A program made the translations under genes and the position numbers. The notes beneath the pieces were generated by a model that worked only from the letters and a program-made list of their open reading frames with translations, had not been told where the DNA came from and made no database searches. DNA of 64,000 nt, from the NCBI GenBank assembly GCA_013398615.1, contig VZSR01000520.1, positions 25,003,706-25,067,705 of the forward strand, written 5' to 3'. Positions 1 to 13,800 of this stretch are shown here, one piece after another (position 1 is the first letter of the stretch; each line of letters starts with the position of its first letter). The DNA is from Brachypodius melanocephalos. Taxonomy: Eukaryota; Chordata; Aves; Passeriformes; Pycnonotidae.

Positions 1-809
1 TGTCAGCTCTCTGACATTTCTTCCACAGAACTCAGGAAGTATTAGCAGACATTTCTGAACATCCCTCCCCCTTCTCATTCTTATAAATTTGTAAAATTAG
101 TTAAAAAAAACCCAACTCATGACTGCAACACATTGAACTGATCAGTCTCCTCTCCACTGCCATCCCCTCCCTAAAATCAAGAGAATGCCCATTCTCACCA
201 CCTCTAAGGCAAAGCAAGCACTACAGCAGCAAAGAAAGCCCACTGCTACATAGCAAGTAATTGTTAGAAGCATATTCAGGTTTTAACCCTTTAACGGAAG
301 CTGCACAAACATGGGGTAAAGATGCTGCAGCAGCAAGCATTACATTTCAGTTTTTCCTACTGCTCTCTCCTATCCCCAAACTTCCACTCGATACTTTTTT
401 CTCTGAGTGTGGCATATCTCCAAGAGGGCAGGACTGATTAAAACCTATTAACTCAAACTGAGCTTAATAAATTTAAATTAAGAAATATTGAAAGTACAAC
501 TATCAAGCATAGTAAGGATAGTTTAAAGAAGCTGCTGGTCAGCTGAACAAATCTGCGAGGTTTTACACTGTCAGAGATCAAAATTAAAGATCCATGCAAC
601 TTACACTACTTACGTTACTCTGTACATCCTGATGAACACTTGCACCCCTCAGAGACCAGGTATCACAGTGGCTGCAGCTGCCCAGAGTGCTGGTTGGGGT
701 ACTCATACTGGAACCAGATTCTGCTGTGCTGCCTCCAGCAAATTGTCCTTATAAATTAATGGGAAGGTGGTGTAGCTGTACAACTCAAGAGGAAGTCCAA
801 GCTCAACAT
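1..809. other. Intergenic, downstream of BAZ1A
   Basis: AT-rich sequence past the BAZ1A poly(A) signals. I see no exon, repeat or RNA gene. In other amniotes the next gene on this side is CFL2 (recalled synteny), but nothing of it is visible here. Confidence 0.6.
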
Positions 810-829
810 ACTTTGAAAAAATGTGTCAT

Positions 830-835
830 TTTATT
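830..835 (-). terminator. BAZ1A distal poly(A) signal
   Basis: AATAAA on the gene strand, about 790 nt past the stop. The sequence after it includes T-rich and TATGTTG stretches that could serve as the downstream element. Confidence 0.55.
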
Positions 836-927
836 TGTACACTTCCAAAGTTGAATGTAGAAATTTCAGAGTACAGTCCTGCAAATTTACTCATTGCTAG
901 AAGAACTGCCAGGGACACGAGAAGGTA

Positions 928-933
928 TTTATT
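928..933 (-). terminator. BAZ1A proximal poly(A) signal
   Basis: AATAAA on the gene strand, about 690 nt past the stop codon and the first such hexamer after it. Confidence 0.55.
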
Positions 934-1622
934 GATTGATCATCAAGTCAGAGGGGAATAAACAAACAAACAAACCCCCATCCCCCCAAATTTAAAAAGT
1001 TATGGGACTTTTTTTTTTGCCCCAAGTACAAATTTTATAAATACAAAACAAATTCACAAATTACTTTGAATGCTAAATAAATATCTACTTAATAAACTCA
1101 GACCGAATACCTCCAGCCAGCACTGGTACAGTACTTGAAAAGATATGCAGTTGTACTCATTAGTGTTGAGAAGATATGCTCAAACAAGTTTTAACAACAC
1201 ACACAGTTTCTTCAACTGTGCTACAGCAGAAGATTTTCTCTGAGTTGATAAAGCCCTCCATACCACAGCTCCTACAAAATCTAGAGGATGAAACAAGGTT
1301 ATTTTGTGCAGGAAAAAACAAAGTACTTCTGGAAGATATCTGGACACATGAATGTATTAAAAATGTACAAAACCTCTGTAAACCAGTACTGTATCCAGTA
1401 CATCTATCAAAATTATTAGACACTGAATAAACCTGTAGCAAAGGTAATCTTTCCTACATTCTCCTGAGTGCTTAATATTATATTGAGAATATAGTGCAGG
1501 CCACACTTCAAGGTGGTTAAACAGTTGTTATTGCTTTAAATAGACATGACGACTGCGTAATTTAACAATCCATTTTAATGAATGTAATAAATTCCCTCAA
1601 AAAATCCTTTGGAAGGCAGAGG

Positions 1623-1813
1623 TTAGATTCGTGACTTCTTCACCACGGGAGCAGTGTGGTCCACGTTACCAGATGTGATGGGAAGTCCAAGCTTTTGAGC
1701 CTGAATGTGGAAGAAAGCTTGAAGTCTAGTTCCAGCTTTTGCTTCACTTGTGTTACGAGGGTTGTATTCAAAGCAGTTCGAAAACATCAGCTCAATATCT
1801 TCAATGAACTCAG
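1623..1813 (-). CDS. BAZ1A: BAZ1A window exon 25: bromodomain end, stop codon
   Basis: 191 nt including the TAA stop (1623-1625), residues about 1498-1560. Encodes EFIEDIELMFSNCFEYNPRN, which contains the conserved YN whose Asn binds acetyl-lysine, then GTRLQAFFHIQAQKLGL and a C-terminus ending KKSRI as in human. Acceptor TTCACTAG|C. Confidence 0.97.
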
Positions 1814-4800
1814 CTAGTGAATAAAATAAATAAGTTTAGTATGTTTCAAGTCATCAGACAGCAGCCTGATAAACCAGTATGACATCAATAAACTAGTACA
1901 GTGACCCTACACAGAGCTGCAAGACAAAAATGTCTTTACACATATCAAGTTTCTATCACTCTATCGGTGCTGTTCCGTGTAAACATTCTTAAGTTTCTCT
2001 GAGTATCAATACAGGATATACAAATCAGACAAGAACAACAGTACCTTTTCTAATATTCCATCAGTGTCACTCATTGATATTAAAGGCTTGAGAAATTATC
2101 AGAAGTTTTAAAGCTGCCCATTTCTTATCTGTCTATCATGTATGTCAGGAGTAAAGGAACTAAGTTCAACAGATTTTATTTAAAAAAATATTTGTAACTG
2201 CTCTTTAAAAAAAACCCAAAATACACCACAAAACCTCAAAGTAAACACAATTTCAGCTTTCTAATCATCTGACAGTTCTGTTTTAGGAAAAGTATTTAAA
2301 GTGAGAGAATAGGTTCAATATACCCCTTTCAATAAATAATACTTACATGCTAACTTATATTCACATTTATTCACTTTTTCACGGATTATATTTAAGGCAA
2401 TTGGTTTTTTGATGATATCATAGTAGTCTGGTACCTAAAAAAAAACACAAACAAAAAGATTCATGGACAAATAAATGGAAGCTTAAATTATGCCTATGTA
2501 AAACATTAAAGCAAATCATGTATCAAAAAGCATTTATATTTTGCTTTTAAATAAACAGAGGAGTCCTACACAACTACCTTCATTCCCTGAGCTGAATACT
2601 AGTTTTCAGGCATTGCTTTTCCTTTTTCTGTATCTTTCAAGTAGCAGATTACAACAAACATTAGCCAGCAATTTAATGAATAAATCTACTAAGTGCCCTG
2701 GGAACAACTGTAAGGAAATTGCATGAGCAGATAAGCATTATGCCATTCCAGCTATTCTCATCTGTCAAGTACAAAAATTATTTCCAGTATTTATTTTTTT
2801 TTCCTGTGATATATTACAATGTTAAAAGCTCCTTAATCATGAGTAATAATCATTTTGACTCCACCACTATTCATTCAGAATTCTGAGATTCTATTTATTT
2901 GTTGAAGAGCAGCAAGCAGGAGACTGTACGCAAGTACCAGAGAGAAACCACCACTCCAGAACAATGTCTCTGGGATCAAGAGTCAGGGGAGAAAAAGGAC
3001 TGCCTAACCTTTAAGTGTAATGATCATTTGCATCCAATTTTGAATTCAAGTAAGCACCAAGTCTAGGGTGACTGTATCACAAAGTGAGGTGGTGGAAGTG
3101 AAAGAAAAAGGTATCTGATCCAAACATGACTTCCCTCACTCCAAAGAAAGATACCCACATGCACCATCATGTATGTTTTAAAACCAAGTTTTTGGTTATG
3201 GACTGTAATTTTACACTAGATCAACTGCAACCTGCAAATGAACCTAAAGGAGGAATTAGTAGAGAAACAGAATTAAACTGACCTATTTTTCATTCCTTTC
3301 CTTTCAGGAGTGCTGTTTATGTAATTACTAAAAAGAAAAGTATTTTTCTCTTTCCGGCTTGCTGTGCACAGACCATTCAATGTATTCTTTACATTGTCTT
3401 AAAGGCAGCTGAAAGTTTAAACCAAAATACTTATCATGATGAAGAAAATTTGAGTCAGGTATGTATTTTTCCTTCCAACTATATAGGGACTATCCCTTAG
3501 TGATTGATTCAGGCAAACCAGAATGCACTGAATTCTAGCAGTTTAGTTTCAGCACCAAAATTAAGTTGAATTCTCCATTGCATTCACCAGATTCTTGCCC
3601 TTCCCAACATAATTCCAGTACTCTAGTAGGCAGTCACTAATCTCCATTTTGTTCAAAATTCTTCACCTCCTCCTCTACACTTACTTTGTTCATTCATGTT
3701 TGTACATCATTCTCTCTGTCCAGACAGATTAATCCTTCCAACTATTTGTGACTCTCAATTTAGAGTTTCAGGTCTTCATTAAACAACTATCACTGCTAAT
3801 TCTAGCAGAGCCTTTAAACACCAAACTCTAGATCCCCAACAATGTCTGTGCAGAGTTGCCCCAGAGGGGTTGGAAAGGACAGGAGGATCAGTTCCAGCAG
3901 TGCCTTACAATGGACAAGCCAGTGCAGCCTGCAGAAAGCAGCTTTGGGAAATTTTACTGTAGTAAAAACCTTTGGAGCAGCACTTACTTTAGGTACCCAC
4001 ATTATCATCCAGTATTTTGAAATTTAACCAAGAGAGAAATTAAGAATGAAGCTACAGAATCATCTTTTCACTGCATTATAGTTAAGATCAGCTTGAAGTT
4101 GTTTCTATCTTATTACTTATTGCAGGTCTGTTCTCAGAATGTCTTTGCATGAATTAAAGATTAATTCAACTAATTAATTAATAACCATAAGCTTACCTTT
4201 AGCAGTCCTGTGCTCTGCTTATTTGGTGGGTTTTTTTCAAACCAAAGCATTTCACATTTTAAAATGCCCAATGCAAAGCGTATTTAAAATTTTGCCAATA
4301 CCACATCAATTGCAAAAGTTACTTCTGGCACCAAATATCTGAGCAGAAATGCAAGAGTTCTCCTGAATCCCATTGCTTGGCTCTATCCTCCTGTTTGGGC
4401 CATGCTGTAAATTCCCAAGGTTTACCAGCAGCAAAGCAGGACTCTCTTACTCCACTACTGTTCCCTCTTCAGTTCAGTCAGTTACCTGGATTTTGGAAAC
4501 CAGTTTCATGAAAGGCCAGCTGTCATCATGTCGCACCAGTTCCACTATGAGTTGTTCAAAAGCTGACAGTTCATGGACTCCGCCTTGACGTCCAGAACTT
4601 CTCCTGTTCAATACTGGAGGAGATGATTCTGGGGAAAAAAAAAAAAAAAAAAAATCCAACACCCCACCAGTTAGAATTTAAAGTAAAATTCTAAAAAAAA
4701 AAAAGAAAAAAAGAAAAAAAAAAGGTTGAAACACCATTATTTGGTACTAGAACTGTAGTTTAAAAGCACAAGGCATGTAGTTTGGCCTAAAGTATTAACT

Positions 4801-7800
4801 ATACTCCAGTCTTGTAATTTACTACTAAAATGTCTCTCTTGTCATACAAAATGCTAAGTACCACGACTTAGCTGGGTGCCTACTCCATTGCATTAATTTT
4901 TGGCATGATTTTTTTTTCCCCACTGATTTCAATCTTAAAACAATCTGTTAAACACTTGAAGAAAAGCCCTATTAGAAAAAAAAAACAGAATAAGCTGCCT
5001 CCTCCTAACTTTTACTTTCACAGAATCTCTATTCAGAGCAGTTTTATCTGCTTTCAAGCGTAGTCAGCAGGGTGGTTAAAGGAAAAGCTCAGAAATTCTG
5101 AACAGTGACAGACAGAAATAGTGCAGAATACAAGGCCTCCACACTAGAGTGCAAGCTCTTTTACACTCTTCAGTCTCACACCGGGTCCTTTTCATTTTTA
5201 AAAGGTTATTGTATCTTTCCAAGTGTTTTCCTTACCATCAAACTATTACCTTAACAAGCAAGGACGCTGTTAGCCCCATACCAGACAGACAACGTTTTTC
5301 TTCTGGTAGCAGCTTCTTGTTGTGTGTGTCTATTCCAAATTTCACTACCTTGCCTCTATCTGTGTTTTTCTATCTGTTTAATTCTTTAATAAAAATCATA
5401 AAAGGTACAAGTAAACATTTGGATGGGTTAAGGCACTTTCAAAATTTCCATCCACTTATTATGGAGCATATTGTATGCAAATATGAAATTTCAAAGATGG
5501 ACACGATAAATCTCAGATGGCTGAAAATTTTAAGGTTCACTTCTGTCACTGCAAAAGAAAGAAACTGTCTCATTGGAAGTGGCAAAACTGCCTTCAACCA
5601 CTACTTCTAGTCTCCATGCTCTACCATACAAATATTTCAGCAAGGAACAGAATGTAGATTTTGCTGGGACAAACACATTTCTCTAACCTGTAGATTGTCG
5701 TTTTCTGCCTCTTCTCTTGGGTTCGGCCACAGGAAGAGAAAGCTTTGAAGCAGAAACTGGAAATTTCCTAAGCCTTTCACTGGGGTCTGGGGCATCAACA
5801 ATTCTAAATCCAAGGGAGTTGGAAGGGCTGTTTTCCAGTGTGTTACCAGTGCTCTTTCTTCCTCTTCGTCTTCTTCGAGGACTGAGTAACTCCACAAAAA
5901 CATCTGCTTGTAATGAACTTTGGCTCTGACGAGTGGTCCGGCTATTAAGTCTTAAAGTAGACTTTGTCACTGCTGAAGAGGCTGATTTTATGTTTCTTAA
6001 ACCCCTTCTGGTAATTTTTGACGAAGATTCAATTTGCTGGCTCCGAGAAGCGTATCTTGCCTGACGCTGGCTGTTCTGACTTGAGAATGGATTGTTGAGT
6101 TTGGCTGCTCTCATTTTTAATGGAAACTTGACCTGGGATCTTCCTTGCTTTGAAGGGCTACAAAGTGAATAATTATGTTTATTTATTCCAAAATTCCATT
6201 TGTCTCTTTCCCCTCAGTTTTCTAATTCACCATTTAAAAAACCAAGCCATTCAAGGTTGAATTGGGAAGCAGCTGTCTTGCAACCTGATGCAGTCACCCA
6301 CCCATAATTACCTTTATCTTAAATACTGCTCTGGGGTCTCTTAAATATTATGTGGAGTACATACCTTAAAGAAATGCTCAGAATTCTGATCACCTTTGCA
6401 GCTTAGGCAATAGGAATACTTTAACTGGAGCACATTAAATTGGAGCACCAGCCATCAATTTCTTTACATCACTTATTTCTCACAGCAAGTGTTAACTGCT
6501 AGGATTTCTGAACATTATTATCAGCTACATAAATAAAATGCAGTTGTAAAATGTTACATGTAAGAGTTATGCTCTGGTCAGGGTTTATAACTAATACTTA
6601 AGGCTCCTCTTCCTTTACAGGGAAGAGAGAAGATCCCAGGGATAAATTTATTTCCCAAGGACATGCACATTCTCTTCAAGTACTGAATCTCAACTGTCAG
6701 AGCTGCAAATAACCTTACTTTGGTCAATTCAAAAGACTAGGAAAAAGAGAACAAAAATACTTTAAGACCAGAAAAGTCTCCTTCAATTTTTATGTTGTTG
6801 GCATGTGTATCAAATCAATTTTTTACTGAAATTATCACTTTGTATTATTTAGTTTGTGTAGCGTCTTTGGTTGGTTGTTTTTCAAGGAGGTTTTCCTGGG
6901 TTGTTTGTCTGGGCTTTGTTTGATTTGGTGGTGTTATGGTTTTGGGGGGCTTTTTCAGGGGGTAAGGGTGGTTTGGTTTGTTGGCCTTTTTTAAACAGCT
7001 ACTGCATTAGAACTCAAGCCTTCCCAACGTCACGTAGCTTCCGATGGATTGTTTTCCCTGATGTTCTAATACTTACTGTATGCATCTTGTCCTCCAAAAT
7101 TCAAAACTGGACAAAAACAACTCCAGGTTTTCTCCAGAAAACCTTTACTGTTTGAAACTCTCTCCACTTTACATTCAAAGAGTAGCTGTACAGAGCTGCA
7201 GCTCTGATGGCCTTCTGTCACCCATACATCCAAAGCCGGAATTTTTATCCTGAAAAGTGAGACAAGTCCAGTGGCCCTAGCTTTTGTCAGTATTAAATCT
7301 TTTGGTAAGAGCCAAATTTGTAACAAGCTGCTATTTTTCTAAAAATAAACTTTTTTTTTCAACCTAGAGTTTCAAAATACACGCGTATGTGAGCAATTAC
7401 TCCACATAATGATCAAGGTGGTATTTTAACAGGTCAATTTACCTTATCTCTTCCTCCTCTTGAGATTCATCTTCCTCATCTTGCTCTTCTTCATAATGCT
7501 CCTCCTCACTTTGTCCCATCTCATCATAGTTTGTCTCTTCTTCCCCTTCTAGATGCTCAGCAGTCTCTTCATCACTTTCCACAGAGGGTCTCTGTCTGGA
7601 GGAGAGGCGTCTAGAGCGCTGTTTTGGTCGGCACTCTGGGCAAAACCAATCTCCTTCAGGAATGACCTAGAAACAGAAGGGGAAATGAAGAGAAAAAGCA
7701 TTAGCAATATCCAGTTACGTTCTAAGAACTATTCAAGTTCTGTGTGAAAAGGAAGCACTTCTTTCTCCTGAGATACCTTCAGCTTGGGCCTGATGCAGTA

Positions 7801-10800
7801 AGTGTGATATCCTCGGTCGCAGCCATCACACAGCACCATGCTTTCAGCATCGCCTTTCTTCCGACACACTTTGCAGCGAGCATTGAGGATGGACTTGGAC
7901 CAGATGACACTTCGATCCAATGTAGACAGATGTAGGAAGACTTGAGACAAGCTGGTAGAAGAAAGAAGTGACTCTCTCCAGCGATCCAGAACTGTTTTAT
8001 AGGACCGTCCACCATCACTGGCATCTTCCATTGAAGAGTGGGATTTAAAAAAATAAGAAAAATGACAAACCCCCACAGAATTATCAAAGTTCTTTTTCAA
8101 AGATCCAGGTTATCCTAGAATATGAGGTAATACTCCTACTGTCAAACAGACAGCAAGTAGCAAACTGGGATAATAATTCAACCTTTGTCTTATTTCTTCA
8201 GTACTGGAGTATTTTCTCTATAGTTCCCAAGATGCTGGAGCTTTAAGATTTTACTCCTTAATACCTATTCAACTTAAAACTTGCACATACATAGGTCATT
8301 AATAAGAGAGTAAACTCAGGTATCAACCTGGAAACCTAATTTGATTTAATTTATAAAGTATAAAACATTACTTAAGATTATGAAAAAATGATCATATGTC
8401 CAATTTACCTTCTTCTGTATTTACATTTGAAAATCCCAGAATGTTTAAAGAAAGTATCTGAAACTTCACTGGCAAAGAACAGCTTGAAGGGCACTTATCA
8501 CCCACACTTGCTCCAGTACAGTCTGCCAGAGAGCATTTCAGCCCTCTGCCCATGCCTCACTGCCTTCACAAGCACCTGCATCTCTGTACGGCTGACCAGG
8601 TCGGTGACTGACCTGGATGAAATATAATTGATTCCTTTTTACCTTTTAAGCAATACAGCACACAGGAGGGACCTGTGGTGCACATTGAGTGTCAAACCAA
8701 GTAACACCTGAGTTCCCAATTAAGTTAAAAATAAATGGGAGAGGGAACAGGGGTGAGAAATTAGATGCTATTTTCAAATAGTTTTGGTTTGCAATCCAGG
8801 CCATGGAAGCAGCCACACAAACACACAGAATAGCCAGAGGAACAGTACCGAACGGGAATGGGCAGCTGGGAACTAGGGAAGTAAATAGGCTGTTTGAGAA
8901 CCTGAGAGAAAACAGAAGGTATCAACACCCTTCACTGCTGCTGCTGCTGAGCAGAAAGCTAATTTCTTCATTGAAGCTGAAAGTTATTTCTTGCATTTTA
9001 AAGTAAGAGGGTTTGAGGACAGGAAGAGACAATAGAACAGTGCTTTCGATTATGGAAATGTCTGCAGACTTCCCTTCTAAAAGTGATAGTCCAGCTACTA
9101 CTGTGTGATCTCAGTTGCTTAATGATGCACTCCAGTATATAATGCCACCCTGCCTGCTGCACTACTGACAGTGGGCACACGAATGGCTTGTGATGCACCT
9201 GTCTGCCAAATGATTTACTCTCAGGAATAGGAAGAGAAAATATCTAATAACAAATAAAATTAAAGAACAAAAATGAGACTAATTGCTCTCCTGGCAAGGC
9301 CCTTCTGCCTTCTCATCAACTGGCTGCCAGGATTTGTCTAATCTTGCATACATTTGCATTCGCAGCAAGCAGCACAAGAGAAGTGATGGGAGAAGGCAGA
9401 TGATAAACAGGCAACACAGCTTCATAAATAAAATACAGTCACTCCTGAACTGCAAACCTATATTTCCTAACATTTCCTGTTACTTAGTCCTTAGGCTTTC
9501 TGTTTTTAGTCTTCTGAAGACTGTGGATAAGGTCCTTTCCACAGCACTGCAGTATATCTCCAGGTATTTTTTTTTAATTCAGTAGGAAAATTAAAATCAC
9601 TTAAATCAGTTCTGTACTGTAACTCTTACTCTTAAAGACACTATCTAAAGCACATATATAGTCTGGCAAGCATTTTTTTGGTTAACAATGACAGCTTGAG
9701 CATTATTACTTTTATTTGGAGGTTATTTTCAGTCTGCATTGGCTTACCAACATAGTTCAACATGACGAATGTATTGCAACTGCAAATTTGCAGAGCAAGT
9801 AGAGATGAAAATTACTGGCCACAACCTGCTTCAGCATATCCTGCTGCTGAAACAAGCCAAACAACACCCAGTGTTTCAGATCCCAACTGGCAAAATAGGA
9901 ATAACACTTTTTTCAGCCATCATCTTTCTCATTTATATTGTTAACTTAGAGAGAAAAATGGCCTCTTCCTTTGTGTCTTAGCAGCTCTACACTGCGCAGT
10001 GGGATACCCTTCTGTCAGCTAAGTCCTCCAAGCCTTGCTACAATGCAAATGAAGTCATTTGACAGATCTATGCACTCATCTATCAATAGCTAATTGAGTT
10101 CAGGGAATGGTTTGCCATTTTAGTGTTCCTAGAAAGGATATGCAGTTGCACAAAGCTGTGAAGTTTCAGAAAAAATGGGGACATTAAAAGAAAGGGGTAA
10201 AAGAACCCCAGGATTATGTGAACAGGGAGATTTTGGTCCCAAAGTAATAAAAAATTACAGTTCTCTATTTCTGGTTGCAGAAAACTCTTTCTTAGTTTTA
10301 AATATTTGAGCTGTATTTGTTTCATGTTTAAACCTTTGGCTTCAATACCTTCAATCTAAGGAACTGGCTACAAAATTAATTAATTAAAAAACAATAAGAA
10401 AAGAAAACCTGATAAAATATTCAATGCTTTCTAATTCTTAGCAATACAAGTAACATTTAAAATTTACCATCTCTCTGACTAGTCTTGTCTTTCACTCTCT
10501 TCCTCCTTTTATACCCCCCGTCGTGCCTTTCATCATCTTCTGCATTACCTAACATTAAATTCATAGAGTTATTTCAAATACCTTTTTGAAGCATGGCAGA
10601 TTATTTTTAATTAAGTTTTATATTCCATACTTGTGTAGTCTAAAATCGTGACTTGAACAGTGGTTCTCAATATGGGCACACAGTGAGGGTAGACAGTGAA
10701 GGGTAAGGGAGTATTGTGCATGGAGGAATTGCACATGCCAATGTTTACTTTGACTCTCACTACAAACAGAATGCTTGAACTAAAAGCTCGGAATCCTACC

Positions 10801-13800
10801 CTGCCTTACCTTTCTGTCCATCTCTGGTGCAAATGGCCACAAGAGCAGATACTAACCCCAGGTTTCTCTCTCAGCAAACAACGTGTCTGGTCTGTGCTAC
10901 CACAAACCTCCTCTCAGCTCAAAAAATGTAGCCAGGTTATGGGCACAGTTCTCAAGGACCTCAGTTCTCAATTAGTTCATCTGTCCACTTGAAACAATGT
11001 ATTTTGGGTATTTTTGTGCAGAAGTGTTGTCAAGTATTAAAATTATTAAATTAACCTCCCAGGAAGGAAGAGCCACGGTCAACCCCACCTGCTCCAATTA
11101 CAAGGCACCTCCTTTGACTGTCTTCTCTGAAGAGTAAACAAAAACTCTTCATCATCAAAAAGCCCATTTCCACCATTGCTGCCTCTGCTCATGAAACTCT
11201 GCAGGTAAGTAATGAAAGCCTAAGAACGAAGTATGTGTATATACTAATCATATCCCAGAGTACTGCTGGAAGATGATGGATGAGGATGCTGTTATGAGAA
11301 CAATTATAAATAGGAAAGGAAACAGCTTTGGGAGTACAGGAAACAAAGATAAAATCTAAACAGAAAGGAATGGAATAAAAACAAGCAGAAAAGAGCAAAA
11401 AAGGTGGTTGGGGTTTTTTTTTGTCATGCAAGAAGTGCATGGCGCAAGTTACAAAGTAGGCAAACGGTTCCCTCCATCAGTCTCAAAGGTGCTGCCATGA
11501 ATTAGAACCCAACCTTTTGCATGGAAATCTGAAGGAGGCTTAAATGACTGAAGTCCTGAACTAGTGCAGAAGGCAGACTTTTTTTGTGGATGCCTCACTG
11601 AACTCCAGGGCAACCAAACCACTTCATCATTTTATACCTCAACTTTCACATCTCTGTAAAAGGAATGATGAGACTCATTACTGCACTGCAAAGTATTTTG
11701 AAATATAAGGAAAAGTAAATTTACATCAAAAAAGAAGAAAAATTCATAACAAAAACTGCCTGTATTTCTTCCTTCTCAAACAATTTTCTTCTGAGAAGCA
11801 ACACTTCTGAATTTCCTTCAAACAGCTATTTAAAAAAAAGAAAAAGGCTTTTTTACATCTTAACTCTGAAATTTTTGCAGGAAAACACTGTACTGCAACT
11901 GTACCCCCTCCTTTCCATGAGTCTCCTGTAACATTACCTTGGGCTGCACTGAAGGAAGAAAAAACAAGTTTTCATAGTAATATTTAATGAAAGGATTTCA
12001 AAAATACAGTTAATAATTAAGAAATTCATACAATTTAAATCATGTTACACTTAATCACCAGACAACAGAAGATTAGTGGGCATCTAGCAGCTCTGTGAGC
12101 CTGAAGGGGCCATTTCTGGGGTTTCCAGATCTCCTTTCACATCGCTATTTTCTCTGTCAGTCTTTTCTTGCTCTTCCACTTGAACATTTAGTATGCACCT
12201 CAACTCTAAACCTATCAGAATCACCAGCAAGGCTCCTGGCAGCCTGATAGAGCCTCAAACAAAAACAGAGCCGAGAGGAGCAGCTGGTCCTTTTACTGCT
12301 GTGCTGGGTCCCTTTGTCTGCTCTGCACCCTGGAGGCCACCAGCATAAACCTGCCAGTGACTGCAGGGAATTTCAGCATGCTGGCTTTAGGACTAGCAGC
12401 CATAAATGAAAACTAAAAATTGTTAAGTATGCCTCCATTCTCTAACAGGAACAGAGCAAAGGGAGGAATAGAGAGGGCAAAGAAACTTTGCAGCAGAAGA
12501 AAGAACTGAAATAATGACAAAGACAAAGCATTTTCAGTGTGGTTTAAAGCAGAAATGCAGGGTCACTCTTTTTACCCCAAGTGTTCCCCTGTACTGCTAC
12601 CAAAACAGAACTCCTAGCACTTGCTTGACTTTCAATATTTCTACTTAAATGATAACTCAATCAGCCAAAAAAATTTGGATTATCAGATTTAACATGAGAA
12701 ACAGATATGCCAGGCATTTTGTCTAAGGGGGGGGGTCCCTTACATAACTGGAACAACCATTAAAAAAAACACCCCTCCTGTCAGGAAAGAAAAACAGAGT
12801 GAGTGCAGAGACACGGTAATCTATATAAGACCAGTTAAACAAAACCAAAACCTCCTCAAACTAAACCCCAGTGGTTACAAACTTAGAGCTAATTTCTATC
12901 ATCACAATACTGTTGGTCACACTCTAGAGGATTCAGGGAAAAAATGCATCACAGCTTTGAACACACAGCAGTCCGCAAAAACAAGTGTCCACTTTTCATT
13001 AAAAGTTTTAGTAGCACACAAACACCTCCTTGTCAAGCTAAGTAGAGAACTTTTCTATGTCTGTTATACATATGAAATCTTGCCTTCATTCAAATTCACC
13101 TCCTGCTAAAAGCAGCCCATTATGCAACAGAAAACATGAGACATTTGGCACCAAAAAGCAAGAGGGAACCTGACACTGTCACTTAATGGCTGGGGCAGTA
13201 AGCCAGAGCAGAGGACACCTGGGATCCTTCCTGCTCCTCAGCGATGTAGGTTATTCTATACATTACTGTAATCTTAGCAGTAGCATTTTTCAGAGCAGAA
13301 GAGATGCACAGGCACATTACAGTAAACAAACATCAGAGATTTAAGACATGCAAAACACATATTTGCTTTCCTTATATACTCCCTTTGTCACTCACTATAA
13401 AACACCTAAGAGAACAGGATTTCCAAGTTAAAAAAAAAAACAACCCACCATCATTCCAAAGGTAAGGCAGAACCATGAGCCAACGTAAGAATATGGCAGA
13501 GTTGAAACTACCAAAAAGAAGACAGAAGACTGCTAAAAAACTTTCCCTCCAAATACTTCTGGGGCATTTTTCTTCTTTTAGTCTTTTTCCTCTAACTCAG
13601 GAGGCACGATCAATGGCCATAGACACAGCCAGCTAATAACCATGTCTTTCCCCTTAGGGGAATAAAAAACTTACAATGGTCAGTAAGGGGCTGTCAGCAA
13701 AATACTCTCAGACTCTGTATGGAAATGGAGGCATATAATGCACAATGTATTTACAATTTGTATATATATGAAAAGTAGGACAAATGCTAGAGGTACTGTC

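Larger units (their letters stand above)
810..1622 (-). other. BAZ1A: BAZ1A 3' UTR
   Basis: Non-coding sequence downstream of the stop on the gene strand, AT-rich, with two AATAAA signals near its far end. The end at about 810 is inferred as 15-25 nt past the distal signal. Open frames on both strands here (around 1160-1440) have no protein-like features. Confidence 0.7.

Noticed and set aside
5149..5610. 153-codon open frame on the plus strand, the longest outside the gene
   Set aside because: It starts at GTG, lies in a BAZ1A intron, has low-complexity hydrophobic and Lys/Ile-rich composition and no recognisable motif. A frame this long is expected now and then by chance in 64 kb searched in six frames.
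5717..5929. Plus-strand open frame over exon 22
   Set aside because: Antisense shadow of the BAZ1A basic region, produced by its codon bias.
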